Below, piece by piece: positions 9,446 to 18,912 of a stretch of DNA of 64,000 nucleotides (position 1 is its first letter; each line of letters starts with the position of its first letter). A program made the position numbers and the translations under genes. The stretch covers positions 2,133,501 through 2,197,500 of the forward strand of contig CP157796.1 in assembly GCA_040112665.1 (NCBI GenBank). Reading direction: 5' to 3'. Origin of the DNA: Oceanicaulis sp. Its GTDB lineage: Bacteria > Pseudomonadota > Alphaproteobacteria > Caulobacterales > Maricaulaceae. The notes beneath the pieces are model-generated. The model worked only from the letters and a program-made list of their open reading frames with translations, ran no database searches and was not told where the DNA came from.

Positions 9446-10713
9446 GTCCGCTCGCGCTCCGCCAGAGCCTGACGGTAGAGCCTGATCGAGGCCGCCGCGT
9501 GTTTGTCCCAGCGGAAGGCGCTCGCGGCGCGCGCGGCGCTTCTCGCGCTCATCTCCGCGCGCATCCTGGGGTCTGCGAGCACGGCTTGAAGCGCGTCGGC
9601 GAGAGCGACGGAATCTTCGACCGGCGTGACGATCCCGGCGTCGCCGGCCACTTCGGGCAGGGCGCCGCCGGAGGACACGATCACCGGCGCGCCGCAGGCC
9701 ATCGCCTCGGCGGCGGGCAGGCCGAAGCCTTCAAAGCGCGAGGGCGAGACGAAGACCGAGGCGCTACGGAAAAGATCGGCGAGGTTCTCGTTGGAAAGCC
9801 CTGACACGAAACGGACCTTGTCGATCAGCCCGCCGCGTTCGAGCGCGCGCTTGGCCGGCCCCTCGCGCAGCTTGCCCACGACCGTCAGACGCGGCGCGCC
9901 GCCGCGCCTGTTCAGGATCGACAGCGCGTCGATGAGGATGTCGAGGCCCTTCACCGGCACGTCCGCGCTGGCCAGCGTGACGACATGGTTCTCGTCGCGC
10001 TGCACGTTCGGGTCGGGCAGGAAGACGGCGTGGTCGACGCCGTTCAGCGCCACGGTGACGGTGGACGGATCGACGCCGCAATGCGCCGCATAGCCTGCGC
10101 GCGCGGCCTCGCTGACGGCGATATGGCGCGGCAGCCGCCGGGCGGTCTTGGCCTGCATGCCGGTGAAGGAATGCCAGCGCGCGGCCAGCGCCTTGCGCCA
10201 CCAGACACCGGCGTTGGCCACCGCGAAGGTCCGGTCGAGCACGATCGGGTGGTGCAGCGTGGTGATCACCGGCACGCGGCGGTCGATGCGCACCATGGCC
10301 GGGGCGAGGGTCTGGTTGTCGTGAATGACGTCGAACCGGTCTTTCTCGCGTTTGATGAAGCGTTCGAGCCTGAGCGCGAAGCTCTTCATCTCGGCGAAGG
10401 CGCCGGTGTTGTGCGCCAGCCATTCGGCCCGGTCTGCGCGAGAAAACAGATAGGACGGCCTGAAAGCCAGAAGCGCGTTCTTCTCCTCGAACAGATCGAG
10501 CGAGGGCAGGCGCTGAAGCGCGATGTCCGTGTCGAGCTCGGGATAGGGCGGGCCGGAGGCCACCGTCACCTCGCAGCCGGCTTCGGCCAGCGCGCGGGTC
10601 AGCGCACGCACATAGATGCCTTGCCCGCCCACGAAGGGATGGCTGCGATAGCTCGTGACCAGCACCCTGAGGGGCCGGCCCGTCTGGTCGGTGTGAATCC
10701 GCCCGTCGGTCAT
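9442..10713 (-). CDS. Glycosyltransferase family 4 (GT-B fold)
   Basis: A 423-residue retaining glycosyltransferase. The N-terminal Rossmann domain starts with the GGQGIYVRALTRALAEAG acceptor-loop motif (about residues 28-45). The C-terminal domain holds the donor site PSRFEGFGLPAAEAMACG with the E-x7-E pattern of GT4 enzymes. First gene of the GT4-methyltransferase-toroid operon; a 98-bp spacer separates it from the divergent MFS gene. Donor and acceptor cannot be told. Confidence 0.86.
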   Translation of the reverse strand: MTDGRIHTDQTGRPLRVLVTSYRSHPFVGGQGIYVRALTRALAEAGCEVTVASGPPYPELDTDIALQRLPSLDLFEEKNALLAFRPSYLFSRADRAEWLAHNTGAFAEMKSFALRLERFIKREKDRFDVIHDNQTLAPAMVRIDRRVPVITTLHHPIVLDRTFAVANAGVWWRKALAARWHSFTGMQAKTARRLPRHIAVSEAARAGYAAHCGVDPSTVTVALNGVDHAVFLPDPNVQRDENHVVTLASADVPVKGLDILIDALSILNRRGGAPRLTVVGKLREGPAKRALERGGLIDKVRFVSGLSNENLADLFRSASVFVSPSRFEGFGLPAAEAMACGAPVIVSSGGALPEVAGDAGIVTPVEDSVALADALQAVLADPRMRAEMSARSAARAASAFRWDKHAAASIRLYRQALAERERT

Positions 10714-10811
10714 CGGCGCGCGAAGCTACTGGCTCGCCTTTTGAAAACCAAGCGCAAACACCGTTCACTCTGCTTTAAGTCCGCCCGGTTCGGCGCTACA
10801 CCGCGCACGCC

Positions 10812-12008
10812 ATGATCGGTCGCCTCCGCTCCCTTCCGCGCCCGGCGCGCTTCGCCCTGTTCTACGGGGCGTTCTATTTCGGATTCGGCGCGTATCTGCC
10901 CTACATGCCGGTCTGGTTCGAGGCGCGCGAGCTGACCCCTGAGATGATCGGCCTCGCCGCGGGCGCAGGCATGGCGGGCCGGGTCTTCGCCGCGCCGCTG
11001 GGCGCCGCGCTGGCCGACACCGTCACGAAACGCCGTCACGCCGTGCTGGCGTTTTCGCTGGCGGCGTTCTTCATCTTTCTGGCGCACGTGCCCGCGAGCG
11101 AGCCCTGGCTCATCGTCGCACTCGCAGCCCTCGCGGGCGGCGCATACACCGGCATCGTGCCGATCATCGACGCCTTCGCGATCCGGCAGGCCAAGGTCCG
11201 CCGCTTCGCCTTCGGCCCGCCGCGCGCGTTCGGCAGCGCCGCCTTCATCGCGGGCAATCTGGGGTGCGGCGCGCTGATCGGCTGGCTCGGCGGCGAGGCG
11301 GCGCTTTACTGGACGATCATCGGCGCAGGGCTGGCCGTGCTCGCCGCGCTTTTGCTGCCCGAAGGCCGCAGGCCGCCCGACGCGCGCGCGTCCCGCTCGG
11401 CCGCGCCGATCCGCGACCTTGTGACGACGCTGAAAAGCGCCGGCCTGCCCTTCGCCTTCGCCGCCTCGGGCCTGGTTCAGGGCGCGCACGGCTTTTACTA
11501 CGGCTTCTCCGCGATCGCCTGGCAGGCCCAGGGCGTGCCGTCGAGCGCGGTGGGCGCGCTCTGGGCGACCGGTGTGGCCGCAGAGATCGTCTTCTTCTCG
11601 GTGATCGCGCGCTGGTCGGGGCGAATCGGACCGGCGGGGCTTCTGGCGCTGGGCGCGGGCGCGTCGATCGTGAGGTGGCTGGCGCTGGCGGCCGGCCCGC
11701 CTCTGCCGCTATTGTTCGTCCTGCAGGGGCTGCACGCCTTCAGCTTTGGCGCGACGTATCTGGGCTTTCTGCGCTACGCGGCCGACAACGCGCCAGAGCG
11801 CTACGGCGCCACCGCGCAGGCGCTTAACTCCGCGCTGTCGGGCGGGATCATCCTGGCCGCGGCGACCTGGGCGTCAGGGCACGCCTATGCGGCCCTGGGC
11901 GTTTCAGGGTTCGCGCTGATGGCGCTGCCGGCGGCGGCGGGCCTGGCGTTCGCGCTGATCCTCGTCTGGCGTCATAATACCGCCGCGAAGGGCGCTGAAG
12001 CTCCATAG
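10812..12008 (+). CDS. MFS transporter (MFS_1-like, HcaT/PPP family)
   Basis: A 398-residue protein with 12 predicted membrane segments. The N-terminal FALFYGAFYFGFGAYLPYMP and the early motif AAPLGAALADTVTKRRHAVL (cytoplasmic loop 2-3 signature) match the phenylpropionate-permease-like branch of the major facilitator superfamily. The cargo is unknown. It ends 19 bp before the mlaE homologue on the same strand, so readthrough into the lipid-transport operon is likely. Confidence 0.8.
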   Translation: MIGRLRSLPRPARFALFYGAFYFGFGAYLPYMPVWFEARELTPEMIGLAAGAGMAGRVFAAPLGAALADTVTKRRHAVLAFSLAAFFIFLAHVPASEPWLIVALAALAGGAYTGIVPIIDAFAIRQAKVRRFAFGPPRAFGSAAFIAGNLGCGALIGWLGGEAALYWTIIGAGLAVLAALLLPEGRRPPDARASRSAAPIRDLVTTLKSAGLPFAFAASGLVQGAHGFYYGFSAIAWQAQGVPSSAVGALWATGVAAEIVFFSVIARWSGRIGPAGLLALGAGASIVRWLALAAGPPLPLLFVLQGLHAFSFGATYLGFLRYAADNAPERYGATAQALNSALSGGIILAAATWASGHAYAALGVSGFALMALPAAAGLAFALILVWRHNTAAKGAEAP

Positions 12009-12027
12009 CCGAGCCCGGGGGACGGAT

Positions 12028-13182
12028 TTGACCGCTGAAACAGCGACATCGAGGGGCGAGGCCGAGCTGGGCCGCCGCGAGGCGGACGGCATGGTGATTC
12101 TCGAGCCGCGCGGGGACTGGACGGTGGAGACCGTCGGCCGGTTCGACCGGACCCTGAAGCGCGTCGAGGAGCAGACCGATCCCGGCGCGCTGGTGATCGA
12201 CCTCACGCATCTCAAGCGCATCGACACCGCCGGCGCCTACATGCTCGGCCGGACGCTGCAGCGCTGCGAAGACCCGGACGCGGACTGGCGCTTCACCGGC
12301 GAGCACCCGACGGCGCGCCGCCTCATCGCGGAAACCCGCCGCTATCTCGCCGATTGCGCGACCGCGCCTGACGAGAGCGGCGGGGTGATGGCGCTGATGG
12401 CCCGGATCGGGCAGGGCGTCGAGGACGCCTGGAAAGAGACCGTCGACACCTTCGCCTTCTTCGGCCGCACCATGACCACGGCGGCCGCCCTGTTCACCGG
12501 CCGCAACAAGTTCCGCTGGACCGCGACCGTGCACATCATGGAGAGCGCGGGCGTCAACGCGCTGCCCATCATCGCGGTGCTGAGCTTCTTCATCGGCGCG
12601 GTCGTCGCCTTCATGGGCGCGAACCTGCTTGAGACCTTCGGCGCTTCGGTCTTCACCGTCGAGCTCGTCGGCATCTCGGTGCTGCGCGAGTTCGGCGTTC
12701 TGATCACCGCCATCCTGCTCGCGGGACGATCGGACAGCGCGTTCACCGCCGCGATCGGCTCGATGAAGATGCAGCAGGAGATCGACGCCATGAAGGTGAT
12801 CGGTCTCGACCCCTATGAAGCGCTGGTTCTGCCGCGCGTGGTCGCGTGCGTGATCATGGCGCCGCTTCTGACCTTCGGGGCGATGGTGGCGGGCCTGTTC
12901 GGCGGCGCGCTCGTCAGCTGGGCGACGCTGGACATTTCGCCGACCTTCTTCATCGCGCGGATGGAGAGCACGATGGACTGGACCCATTTCATGGTGGGCC
13001 TGTCCAAGGCGCCGGTCTTCGGCCTGGTCATCGCGATCATCGGCTGCCGGCACGGGCTGAAGGTCGGCGGCGACGTGGAAAGCCTCGGCCAGCGTGTGAC
13101 CACCTCGGTCGTCCAGTCGATCTTCGCGGTCATCGTCATCGATGCGATGTTCGCCATGATGTACCTGGAGCTCGACATATGA
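12028..13182 (+). CDS. mlaE: MlaE-type lipid ABC transporter permease with N-terminal STAS domain
   Basis: A 384-residue inner-membrane permease that moves phospholipid between inner membrane and the MCE protein. A TTG start at 12028 with GGGGGACGGA upstream fits best. Residues 1-110 are a STAS domain (VIDLTHLKRIDTAGAYML), which in enterobacteria is the separate MlaB. Residues 120-384 are the MlaE permease with five or six membrane segments and the motif ELVGISVLREFGVLITAILLAGR. The fused STAS-permease form is common in Alphaproteobacteria. First gene of an mlaE-F-D-lipoprotein operon; its stop overlaps mlaF by 4 bp. Confidence 0.93.
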   Translation: MTAETATSRGEAELGRREADGMVILEPRGDWTVETVGRFDRTLKRVEEQTDPGALVIDLTHLKRIDTAGAYMLGRTLQRCEDPDADWRFTGEHPTARRLIAETRRYLADCATAPDESGGVMALMARIGQGVEDAWKETVDTFAFFGRTMTTAAALFTGRNKFRWTATVHIMESAGVNALPIIAVLSFFIGAVVAFMGANLLETFGASVFTVELVGISVLREFGVLITAILLAGRSDSAFTAAIGSMKMQQEIDAMKVIGLDPYEALVLPRVVACVIMAPLLTFGAMVAGLFGGALVSWATLDISPTFFIARMESTMDWTHFMVGLSKAPVFGLVIAIIGCRHGLKVGGDVESLGQRVTTSVVQSIFAVIVIDAMFAMMYLELDI

Positions 13183-13970
13183 GCGGCCGGGACGTCGTCA
13201 TCGAAGTGCGCGGCCTTAAGAGCCAGTTCGGGACCCATGTGGTCCATGACGGGCTCGATCTGGAGGTCCGGCGCGGCGAGATCCTGGGCATCGTCGGCGG
13301 GTCGGGCACCGGCAAGTCGGTGCTTCTGAACACCATTCTGGGGCTCAAGCAGCTCGACGGCGGCGAAGTGTTCTTCGACGGCAAGCCGCGCTCGAAGATG
13401 ACCCGCCGCGACCGCGAGGCGCTGGAACGGCGCTGGGGCGTGTTGTTTCAGGCCGGCGCGCTGTTTTCTTCGCTCACGGTCGCGGAAAACGTCATGGCGC
13501 CGCTGAAAGAGCACGTCTCCATGTCGGCCTCGCTCATGGAGGAGATCGCGGCGCTGAAGATCAGCCTGGCCGGACTGCCCGACGAGGCGGCGACGAAATT
13601 TCCTTCCGAGCTTTCGGGCGGCATGAAGAAGCGCGCAGGTCTCGCCCGCGCGCTGGCGCTCGATCCCGATCTTCTGTTTCTCGACGAGCCCACCGCCGGC
13701 CTCGACCCGATCGGGGCGAGCCAGTTCGACGCCCTGCTGCTCGAACTCAGCCGGACGCTGGGTCTGACCGTGGTGATGATCACCCACGATCTCGACACGC
13801 TTCACGCGGTGTGCGACCGCGTCGCGGTGATCGCGGAGAAGCGCATCATCGCGAACGCGCCGCTCGACACGCTGACGCGAAACCCCCATCCCTGGATCCA
13901 GGAGTATTTCGGCGGCCCGCGCGGGCGCGCCGTGCTAAGAACCGGATCCGAACGCGGCGAGGTGACCTGA
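13179..13970 (+). CDS. mlaF: MlaF-type ABC transporter ATPase
   Basis: The 263-residue ATPase of the Mla lipid transporter. The ATG at 13179 overlaps the mlaE stop (ATGA). Walker A is GGSGTGKSVLL (about residues 40-50), Q-loop LFQAGALFSSLTV, ABC signature LSGGMKKRAGLARAL, Walker B LLFLDEPTAGLDP, H-loop ITHDLDT. The KKR in the signature is the MlaF form. It sits 1 bp before mlaD. Complete, nothing missing. Confidence 0.95.
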   Translation: MSGRDVVIEVRGLKSQFGTHVVHDGLDLEVRRGEILGIVGGSGTGKSVLLNTILGLKQLDGGEVFFDGKPRSKMTRRDREALERRWGVLFQAGALFSSLTVAENVMAPLKEHVSMSASLMEEIAALKISLAGLPDEAATKFPSELSGGMKKRAGLARALALDPDLLFLDEPTAGLDPIGASQFDALLLELSRTLGLTVVMITHDLDTLHAVCDRVAVIAEKRIIANAPLDTLTRNPHPWIQEYFGGPRGRAVLRTGSERGEVT

Positions 13971-13971
13971 C

Positions 13972-14928
13972 ATGGAGACCAAAGCCCATCACGCGCTGGT
14001 CGGATTTTTCGTCGTCTTCCTGACGGCGGCCGGCCTGTTCTTCTTCCTGTGGCTGAGCCAGACCACGTTCGACCGCGAGTTCCGCGAATACGACGTGGTG
14101 TTCGAAGGCCCGGTGCGGGGGCTGAGGACCGCCTCGGAAGTGCGCTTCAACGGCATCCAGGTCGGGGAGGTCACAGATCTCGGGCTCAACCCCGACGATC
14201 CGGGCGAGGTCATCGCGCGCATCCGGGTCGACGCCGCAACACCCATCAAGGTGGATTCCACCGCCCAGCTCGAACCTCAGGGCCTGACAGGGCTGAGCTA
14301 TATCCAGGTCAGCTCGGGCTCGGCGGACGCCGCCCGGCTCGAAGGCCGGCCCGGCGACCGCGCGCCGCGCATCTATGCGCGCGCAGCCCAGATCGAAACG
14401 CTGGTGGAGGGCGGCGAGACGCTGCTCGAAAGCGCGCAGCTCACCTTCGCCCGCGTCGGCCGGCTCCTGAACGACGAGAACCAGGAGAGCGTCACCAACA
14501 CGCTCAACAATATCGAGACCATCACCGGCCGGCTCGCCGAGGACGAAGGGCTGATCACCGATCTTCGCGCCGCCATCGCCAATATCGACCGGGCCGCGAC
14601 CGATATTTCAGAGGCCGCGCAGGGCGTCGAACGCCTGACCGCCACCGCCGAGGTCTTCTTCGTCGAACAGGCCGGCCCTGCCGCGGAAGACGTCAGCCGG
14701 GCGTCCATCGAGGTCGATCGCACCTCGCGGGAGACCTATGACGCGCTGGTCGAGATTCGCCCTGCGCTGGAGGAGTTCTCCGAAGACGGGCTGGGGTCGC
14801 TCACCGGTGCGGCGCGCGATCTGCGCGCGCTTGTGGCCGCGCTCGAACGCATCGTGCTCGAACTCGAGCAGGACCCCGCCGGTTTCGTAAGCCAGCCTTC
14901 GGGCGAAGAGATCGAGGTGCCGCAATGA
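13972..14928 (+). CDS. mlaD: MlaD-type MCE-domain lipid carrier protein
   Basis: A 318-residue protein anchored by one N-terminal membrane segment (about residues 9-28). The MCE domain spans about residues 38-118, with the family motif GLRTASEVRFNGIQVGEV and the LEPQGLTGLSYIQV pore-side motif. The rest is long and helical with coiled-coil character, longer than the short E. coli MlaD and more like alphaproteobacterial and mycobacterial MCE proteins. In the family it forms a hexameric ring that carries lipid across the periplasm. Coupled to mlaF by 1 bp and to the lipoprotein gene by a 4-bp overlap. Confidence 0.93.
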   Translation: METKAHHALVGFFVVFLTAAGLFFFLWLSQTTFDREFREYDVVFEGPVRGLRTASEVRFNGIQVGEVTDLGLNPDDPGEVIARIRVDAATPIKVDSTAQLEPQGLTGLSYIQVSSGSADAARLEGRPGDRAPRIYARAAQIETLVEGGETLLESAQLTFARVGRLLNDENQESVTNTLNNIETITGRLAEDEGLITDLRAAIANIDRAATDISEAAQGVERLTATAEVFFVEQAGPAAEDVSRASIEVDRTSRETYDALVEIRPALEEFSEDGLGSLTGAARDLRALVAALERIVLELEQDPAGFVSQPSGEEIEVPQ

Positions 14929-15572
14929 GCCGTCTCATCCCAGCACTCGCCGCCCTTGCGGCGCTGGTCGCCGCGCCGGGCTGCGTGTCGCTTCTGCCTG
15001 AAGCCGAGCCGACCACGCTCTACCGGCTCGACACCGCCGTCACCGACGCCGCGCCCGCCAGAGCGGGCGAGGACATCCCGGTTCTGATCGACCGGATCGC
15101 CGCGCCGCGCGGGCTCGCCGGCGACCGCATCGCCATCCAGCGCGGCGACGCGATCGCCTACATGGCCGGGGCGCGCTGGATCGGTCCCGCGCCGCAGCTC
15201 GTCGAAAGTGCGGTGCTGGACGGGTTTCACGCCACAGCCCCGCTGATCGGCCCGGCCAAGGCCGAGGACGGGGTGGACGCCCGCTACGAACTGGCCCTCG
15301 AACTGCGCCGGTTCGAGGCGGTCTATGATCAGGGCGAGGGCGCCGCGCCGACGGTCCGCGCCGCCCTCCGCGCCCGGCTGATCGACCGCGACACGCGTGC
15401 GCTGGTCGCCGCCGGTACGATCGAGGAAAGCCTGCGCGCCGCGGAAAACCGCCAGGGCGCGATCGTCGCTGCGTTCAGCCAGGTCACCGACAGTGTGGCC
15501 CGCGAACTCGCCGACTGGACCCAGACCGAGATTTGCGCCAGCGACGGCGCGCCGGAGGCCTGCGGCGGCTGA
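14925..15572 (+). CDS. ABC-type transport auxiliary lipoprotein (PqiC/LptE-like, DUF330 group)
   Basis: A 215-residue lipoprotein with a signal peptide ending VAAPGC (cysteine at residue 20). After it comes the TTLYRLDTA motif and a beta/alpha domain like PqiC and the auxiliary lipoproteins that follow alphaproteobacterial mlaEFD. It probably forms the outer-membrane receiver of the MCE ring. Its ATG overlaps the mlaD stop. It takes the place of MlaA/MlaC, neither of which is present here. Confidence 0.85.
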   Translation: MSRLIPALAALAALVAAPGCVSLLPEAEPTTLYRLDTAVTDAAPARAGEDIPVLIDRIAAPRGLAGDRIAIQRGDAIAYMAGARWIGPAPQLVESAVLDGFHATAPLIGPAKAEDGVDARYELALELRRFEAVYDQGEGAAPTVRAALRARLIDRDTRALVAAGTIEESLRAAENRQGAIVAAFSQVTDSVARELADWTQTEICASDGAPEACGG

Positions 15573-15649
15573 GCAGGCGTGGTTTGCGCAGGCGGCGCGG
15601 ACGGGTAACCTCGGCTCGAGGTTCGCTTTTTCCTGACGGAGTTCCGCCC

Positions 15650-17872
15650 ATGCGCCTTGCGCCCTTCGCCGCCGCTGCGGCTCTCGCCGCCTGTACGCCC
15701 GCCGCCGACGAGGTGGTGAGCGAGATCGCCAGCGGCACCGACATGACCGACGCCGTTCCCGCAGACGCCGCGCCGCCCGCCGACGGCCCGCTCAGCTATC
15801 CGCTGACCCGCCGGACCGATCAGGCCGACGTCTACGCCTCGGCGCGCGAGGGCGAGGTGACGGTGTTCGATCCCTATCGCTGGCTCGAGACCGATGTGCG
15901 CGAAAGCGAGGAGGTCGCCGGCTGGGTCGCCGATCAGAACGCGCTGACGAACGCCTATCTCGACGCGCTTCCCGGACGTCAGGCGATCGCGGACCGGCTC
16001 GCCGAGCTGTGGAACTACGAGCGCTACGGCCTGCCCGATCACGCCGGCGGGCGGTATTTCTACACCCGCAACGACGGGCTTCAGGACCAGAGCGTGCTGA
16101 TGGTCGCCGACGGGCTCGACGCCGCGCCGCGCGTGCTGATCGATCCCAACGCCTGGTCGGGCGAGGGCACGACGGCGCTGGCGAGCTGGGAGCCCAGCCC
16201 CGACGGGTCGATGCTGGCCTATTCGGTCCAGGAGGGCGGATCGGACTGGCGCACGGTGAAGATCATCGACGTGGCCAGCGGCGAGATCCTGTCTGACGAG
16301 ATCGAGTGGGTGAAGTTCTCCCCGCTGAGCTGGGCGAAGGACGGCTCGGGCCTGTTCTACTCGCGCTATCCCGCGCCGCCCGAGGGTGAGGAGTTCACCG
16401 CGCCGAATCTGAACCAGGCGATCTGGTTTCACCCGGTCGGCGAGGCGCAGAGCGAGGACCGGCTGATCCTGTCCGATCCCGACCGGCCCGAGGTGAGCTG
16501 GCGCGGCTCTGTGAGCGACGACGGGCGGTATCTCATCGCCTATTCCTCCGTCGGCACGGACGGCAATGCGATTCACGTCATCGATCTCGACGCGCCGGAC
16601 TCCGCGCCGGTCGCGGTGTTCGAGGGCTTTGCAAACAACCACCTCTATGTCGGCAACACGGGCGCGCGGTTCTTCTTCCACACCGATCTCGACGCCCCGA
16701 ACGGGCGGATCGTGGCGCTCGACCTCTCGGACCCGTCCGCGCTGACTGAAGTGATCGCGGAGACCGCAGACGTGATCACCGGCGCCGATCATGTCGGCGG
16801 GCATATCGTGGTGGAGCGGATGAAGGACGTGGCGAGCCATGTCGACGTCTACACCACCGACGGGAATCTCGTGCGTTCGGTCGCGCTTCCCGGGCTGGGC
16901 GTGGCCTCAGGTTTTTCCGGATCGCCGGACCGGAGCGAGACCTTCTACAGCTATGAGAGCCTCAACCAGGCGCCGGCGCTTTACCGCTATGACGTGGAGA
17001 CCGGCGAGAGCACGGTCTTCCGCGCGCCGGAGCTGACCTACGATCCGGCGGACTACGTGGTCACCCAGACCTTCTACGAAAGTACGGGCGGGGCGCGCAT
17101 TCCGCTCTTCATCGCCCATCATCGCGACGTCACCCCGAACGGGGCGCGGCCGACGCTGATCTACGGCTATGGCGGGTTCGCCATCACGCGGCGGCCCGAT
17201 TTCGACGTGCGCCGGCTGCAATGGATGGAGATGGGCGGGGTCTACGCCATCGCCAACATTCGCGGCGGCTCGGCCTATGGCCGGGACTGGCACGACGCGG
17301 GCCGGCTGGCGAACAAGCAGAACGTCTTCGACGACTTCATCAATGCGGGCCGGGCGATGATCGATCTTGGCTGGACCAGCCCGGACAATCTCGCGATCGA
17401 CGGCCGATCGAACGGCGGGCTTCTGGTCGGCGCGGTCGCCAATCAGGCGCCGGGCCTGTTCGCCGCGGCCCTGCCGGCGGTGGGCGTGATGGACATGCTC
17501 AGGTTCAACCAGTTCACCGCCGGGCGGTTCTGGGTGTCGGACTACGGCAGCCCCCAGGACCCCGCGATGTTCGACGTGCTCTACGACTACTCGCCGTATC
17601 ACAACATTCCCGAGACGGGCGAGTATCCCGCCACGCTCGTCACGACGGGCGACACCGACGACCGCGTGGTGCCCGGCCATTCGTTCAAATACGCCGCCGC
17701 GCTGCAGGCGGCGGACACCGGCGACGCGCCCACCCTGATCCGGATCGAGACCAGCGCCGGGCACGGCGCGGGCACCCCGGTCTCCAAGCTGATCGACGAG
17801 GCGGCCGATCGTTGGGCCTTTATCGCCTACCACACCGGACTTGATGTGGAGTCCGCGTTGCAAAGCGAGTAG
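15650..17872 (+). CDS. Prolyl oligopeptidase family protein (S9A), lipoprotein
   Basis: A 740-residue serine peptidase that cleaves short proline-containing peptides. The start at 15650 (GGAG upstream) gives a short signal with lipobox LAAC-TP, so it is likely exported and lipid-anchored. The N-terminal half is the seven-bladed propeller; the C-terminal half is the alpha/beta hydrolase with G-R-S587-N-G-G, Asp in TDDRV (about 670) and H705 in AGHGAG. A disordered Ala/Pro/Asp linker follows the lipobox. The window's other peptidases (pip, P1, GGT) suggest a peptide-feeding lifestyle. Confidence 0.92.
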   Translation: MRLAPFAAAAALAACTPAADEVVSEIASGTDMTDAVPADAAPPADGPLSYPLTRRTDQADVYASAREGEVTVFDPYRWLETDVRESEEVAGWVADQNALTNAYLDALPGRQAIADRLAELWNYERYGLPDHAGGRYFYTRNDGLQDQSVLMVADGLDAAPRVLIDPNAWSGEGTTALASWEPSPDGSMLAYSVQEGGSDWRTVKIIDVASGEILSDEIEWVKFSPLSWAKDGSGLFYSRYPAPPEGEEFTAPNLNQAIWFHPVGEAQSEDRLILSDPDRPEVSWRGSVSDDGRYLIAYSSVGTDGNAIHVIDLDAPDSAPVAVFEGFANNHLYVGNTGARFFFHTDLDAPNGRIVALDLSDPSALTEVIAETADVITGADHVGGHIVVERMKDVASHVDVYTTDGNLVRSVALPGLGVASGFSGSPDRSETFYSYESLNQAPALYRYDVETGESTVFRAPELTYDPADYVVTQTFYESTGGARIPLFIAHHRDVTPNGARPTLIYGYGGFAITRRPDFDVRRLQWMEMGGVYAIANIRGGSAYGRDWHDAGRLANKQNVFDDFINAGRAMIDLGWTSPDNLAIDGRSNGGLLVGAVANQAPGLFAAALPAVGVMDMLRFNQFTAGRFWVSDYGSPQDPAMFDVLYDYSPYHNIPETGEYPATLVTTGDTDDRVVPGHSFKYAAALQAADTGDAPTLIRIETSAGHGAGTPVSKLIDEAADRWAFIAYHTGLDVESALQSE

Positions 17873-17900
17873 CATGACAGGAGAGAACAAGGTTCTAGAC

Positions 17901-18851
17901 ATGCCCTTTCGCCACCGCCTTGAGCGCCTGGAAGCGCTGCAGTCGGGCTTGCGCAGCGCAAAGCCGCGGCCTGACACCGTGGCGTCCTGGTTCGCCGCCG
18001 GCGCCTTGCTGGCGTCCGAACAGGACGAGGCGGCGCTGATCGAGGCGGTGCGTGCGCGGCGCGAGGAGATCGGCGACGCGGTCGGCCGCCACACCGCGCC
18101 GTCGGGCGGGCTGCGCTGGGTCTATGCGGCGATCCTCGCCGCGCATGAGACGAGCGTCGAGCGGTTCGCGGCGATGCGGGACGTTCTGCGCGACCGGCGC
18201 AAGGCGTCCGAAACCGGCGGACTGCATGCGGGCGGGGCGCGCGCGGCTCTGGTGCTCGCATTGTCGGACCTGTCGCCGGCGGAGGCCGCGCAGCGCTTTT
18301 TCGCGCTCAAGGCCGAGCTGAACCCGCCCTGGTGGCGGCGCGATCCGTCGGTCACCGACACCTTCGCCGCCGCCCACGCCGTCCGCGGCGACGCGCCCGC
18401 CAGCGTGTCCCAGGCGAGAAGGCGCGCTGAAGAGGTGTTCAAGTCCGATAGCCGGACGCGCCATCGGCGTCGCGACGGCGCGAAGTTCGCCGCCATCAAT
18501 GAGGCCGAACCCCGCAGTGTTCTGCAGCGCTTCGACCGGCTCGACGCCTTGCGCAAATCCCAGCGTACGCTGAAGCACCGGGTCGATCGAACGATCCTGC
18601 TCGACTGGGCGTCCCAGGGGGTGGAGGCCGAAGACCTCGACCAGATCGCCCAGATCATCGACGAGTTGCCGCGTCATAGCGGCGGCGACGGCGCAGGCCT
18701 CGCCCGGCTCGCGCATCTGACCCACACCGGCGGCAAGGGCGGCGGCGCGGCGGCTGCTGCGAACGCGCTGTCCGCCGTGGTCGCGGCCCAGGCCGCCGCT
18801 GCTGCGGCCTCGGCGGCCGCCGTCACCGTCGCGGTCAGCGCCAGCACCTGA
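17901..18851 (+). CDS. Hypothetical helical protein, unknown function
   Basis: A 316-residue Ala/Arg-rich, mostly helical protein. I do not recognise the family. The start at 17901 (AAGG eight bases upstream) is preferred; an ATG at 17874, 1 bp after the previous stop, is the alternative. Residues 1-150 look like regular helical pairs (ASWFAAGALLASEQDEAALIEAV), there is a basic stretch near residues 185-205 (SRTRHRRRDG), and the last 40 residues are a low-complexity Ala/Val run that could be one hydrophobic segment. No signal peptide. Confidence 0.6.
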   Translation: MPFRHRLERLEALQSGLRSAKPRPDTVASWFAAGALLASEQDEAALIEAVRARREEIGDAVGRHTAPSGGLRWVYAAILAAHETSVERFAAMRDVLRDRRKASETGGLHAGGARAALVLALSDLSPAEAAQRFFALKAELNPPWWRRDPSVTDTFAAAHAVRGDAPASVSQARRRAEEVFKSDSRTRHRRRDGAKFAAINEAEPRSVLQRFDRLDALRKSQRTLKHRVDRTILLDWASQGVEAEDLDQIAQIIDELPRHSGGDGAGLARLAHLTHTGGKGGGAAAAANALSAVVAAQAAAAAASAAAVTVAVSAST

Positions 18852-18912
18852 AACCGCTGCGCCCCGCCTTGCGTTCATCCCTCTCACCGAGGGAAGACCA
18901 AGGAGCGAGCCC

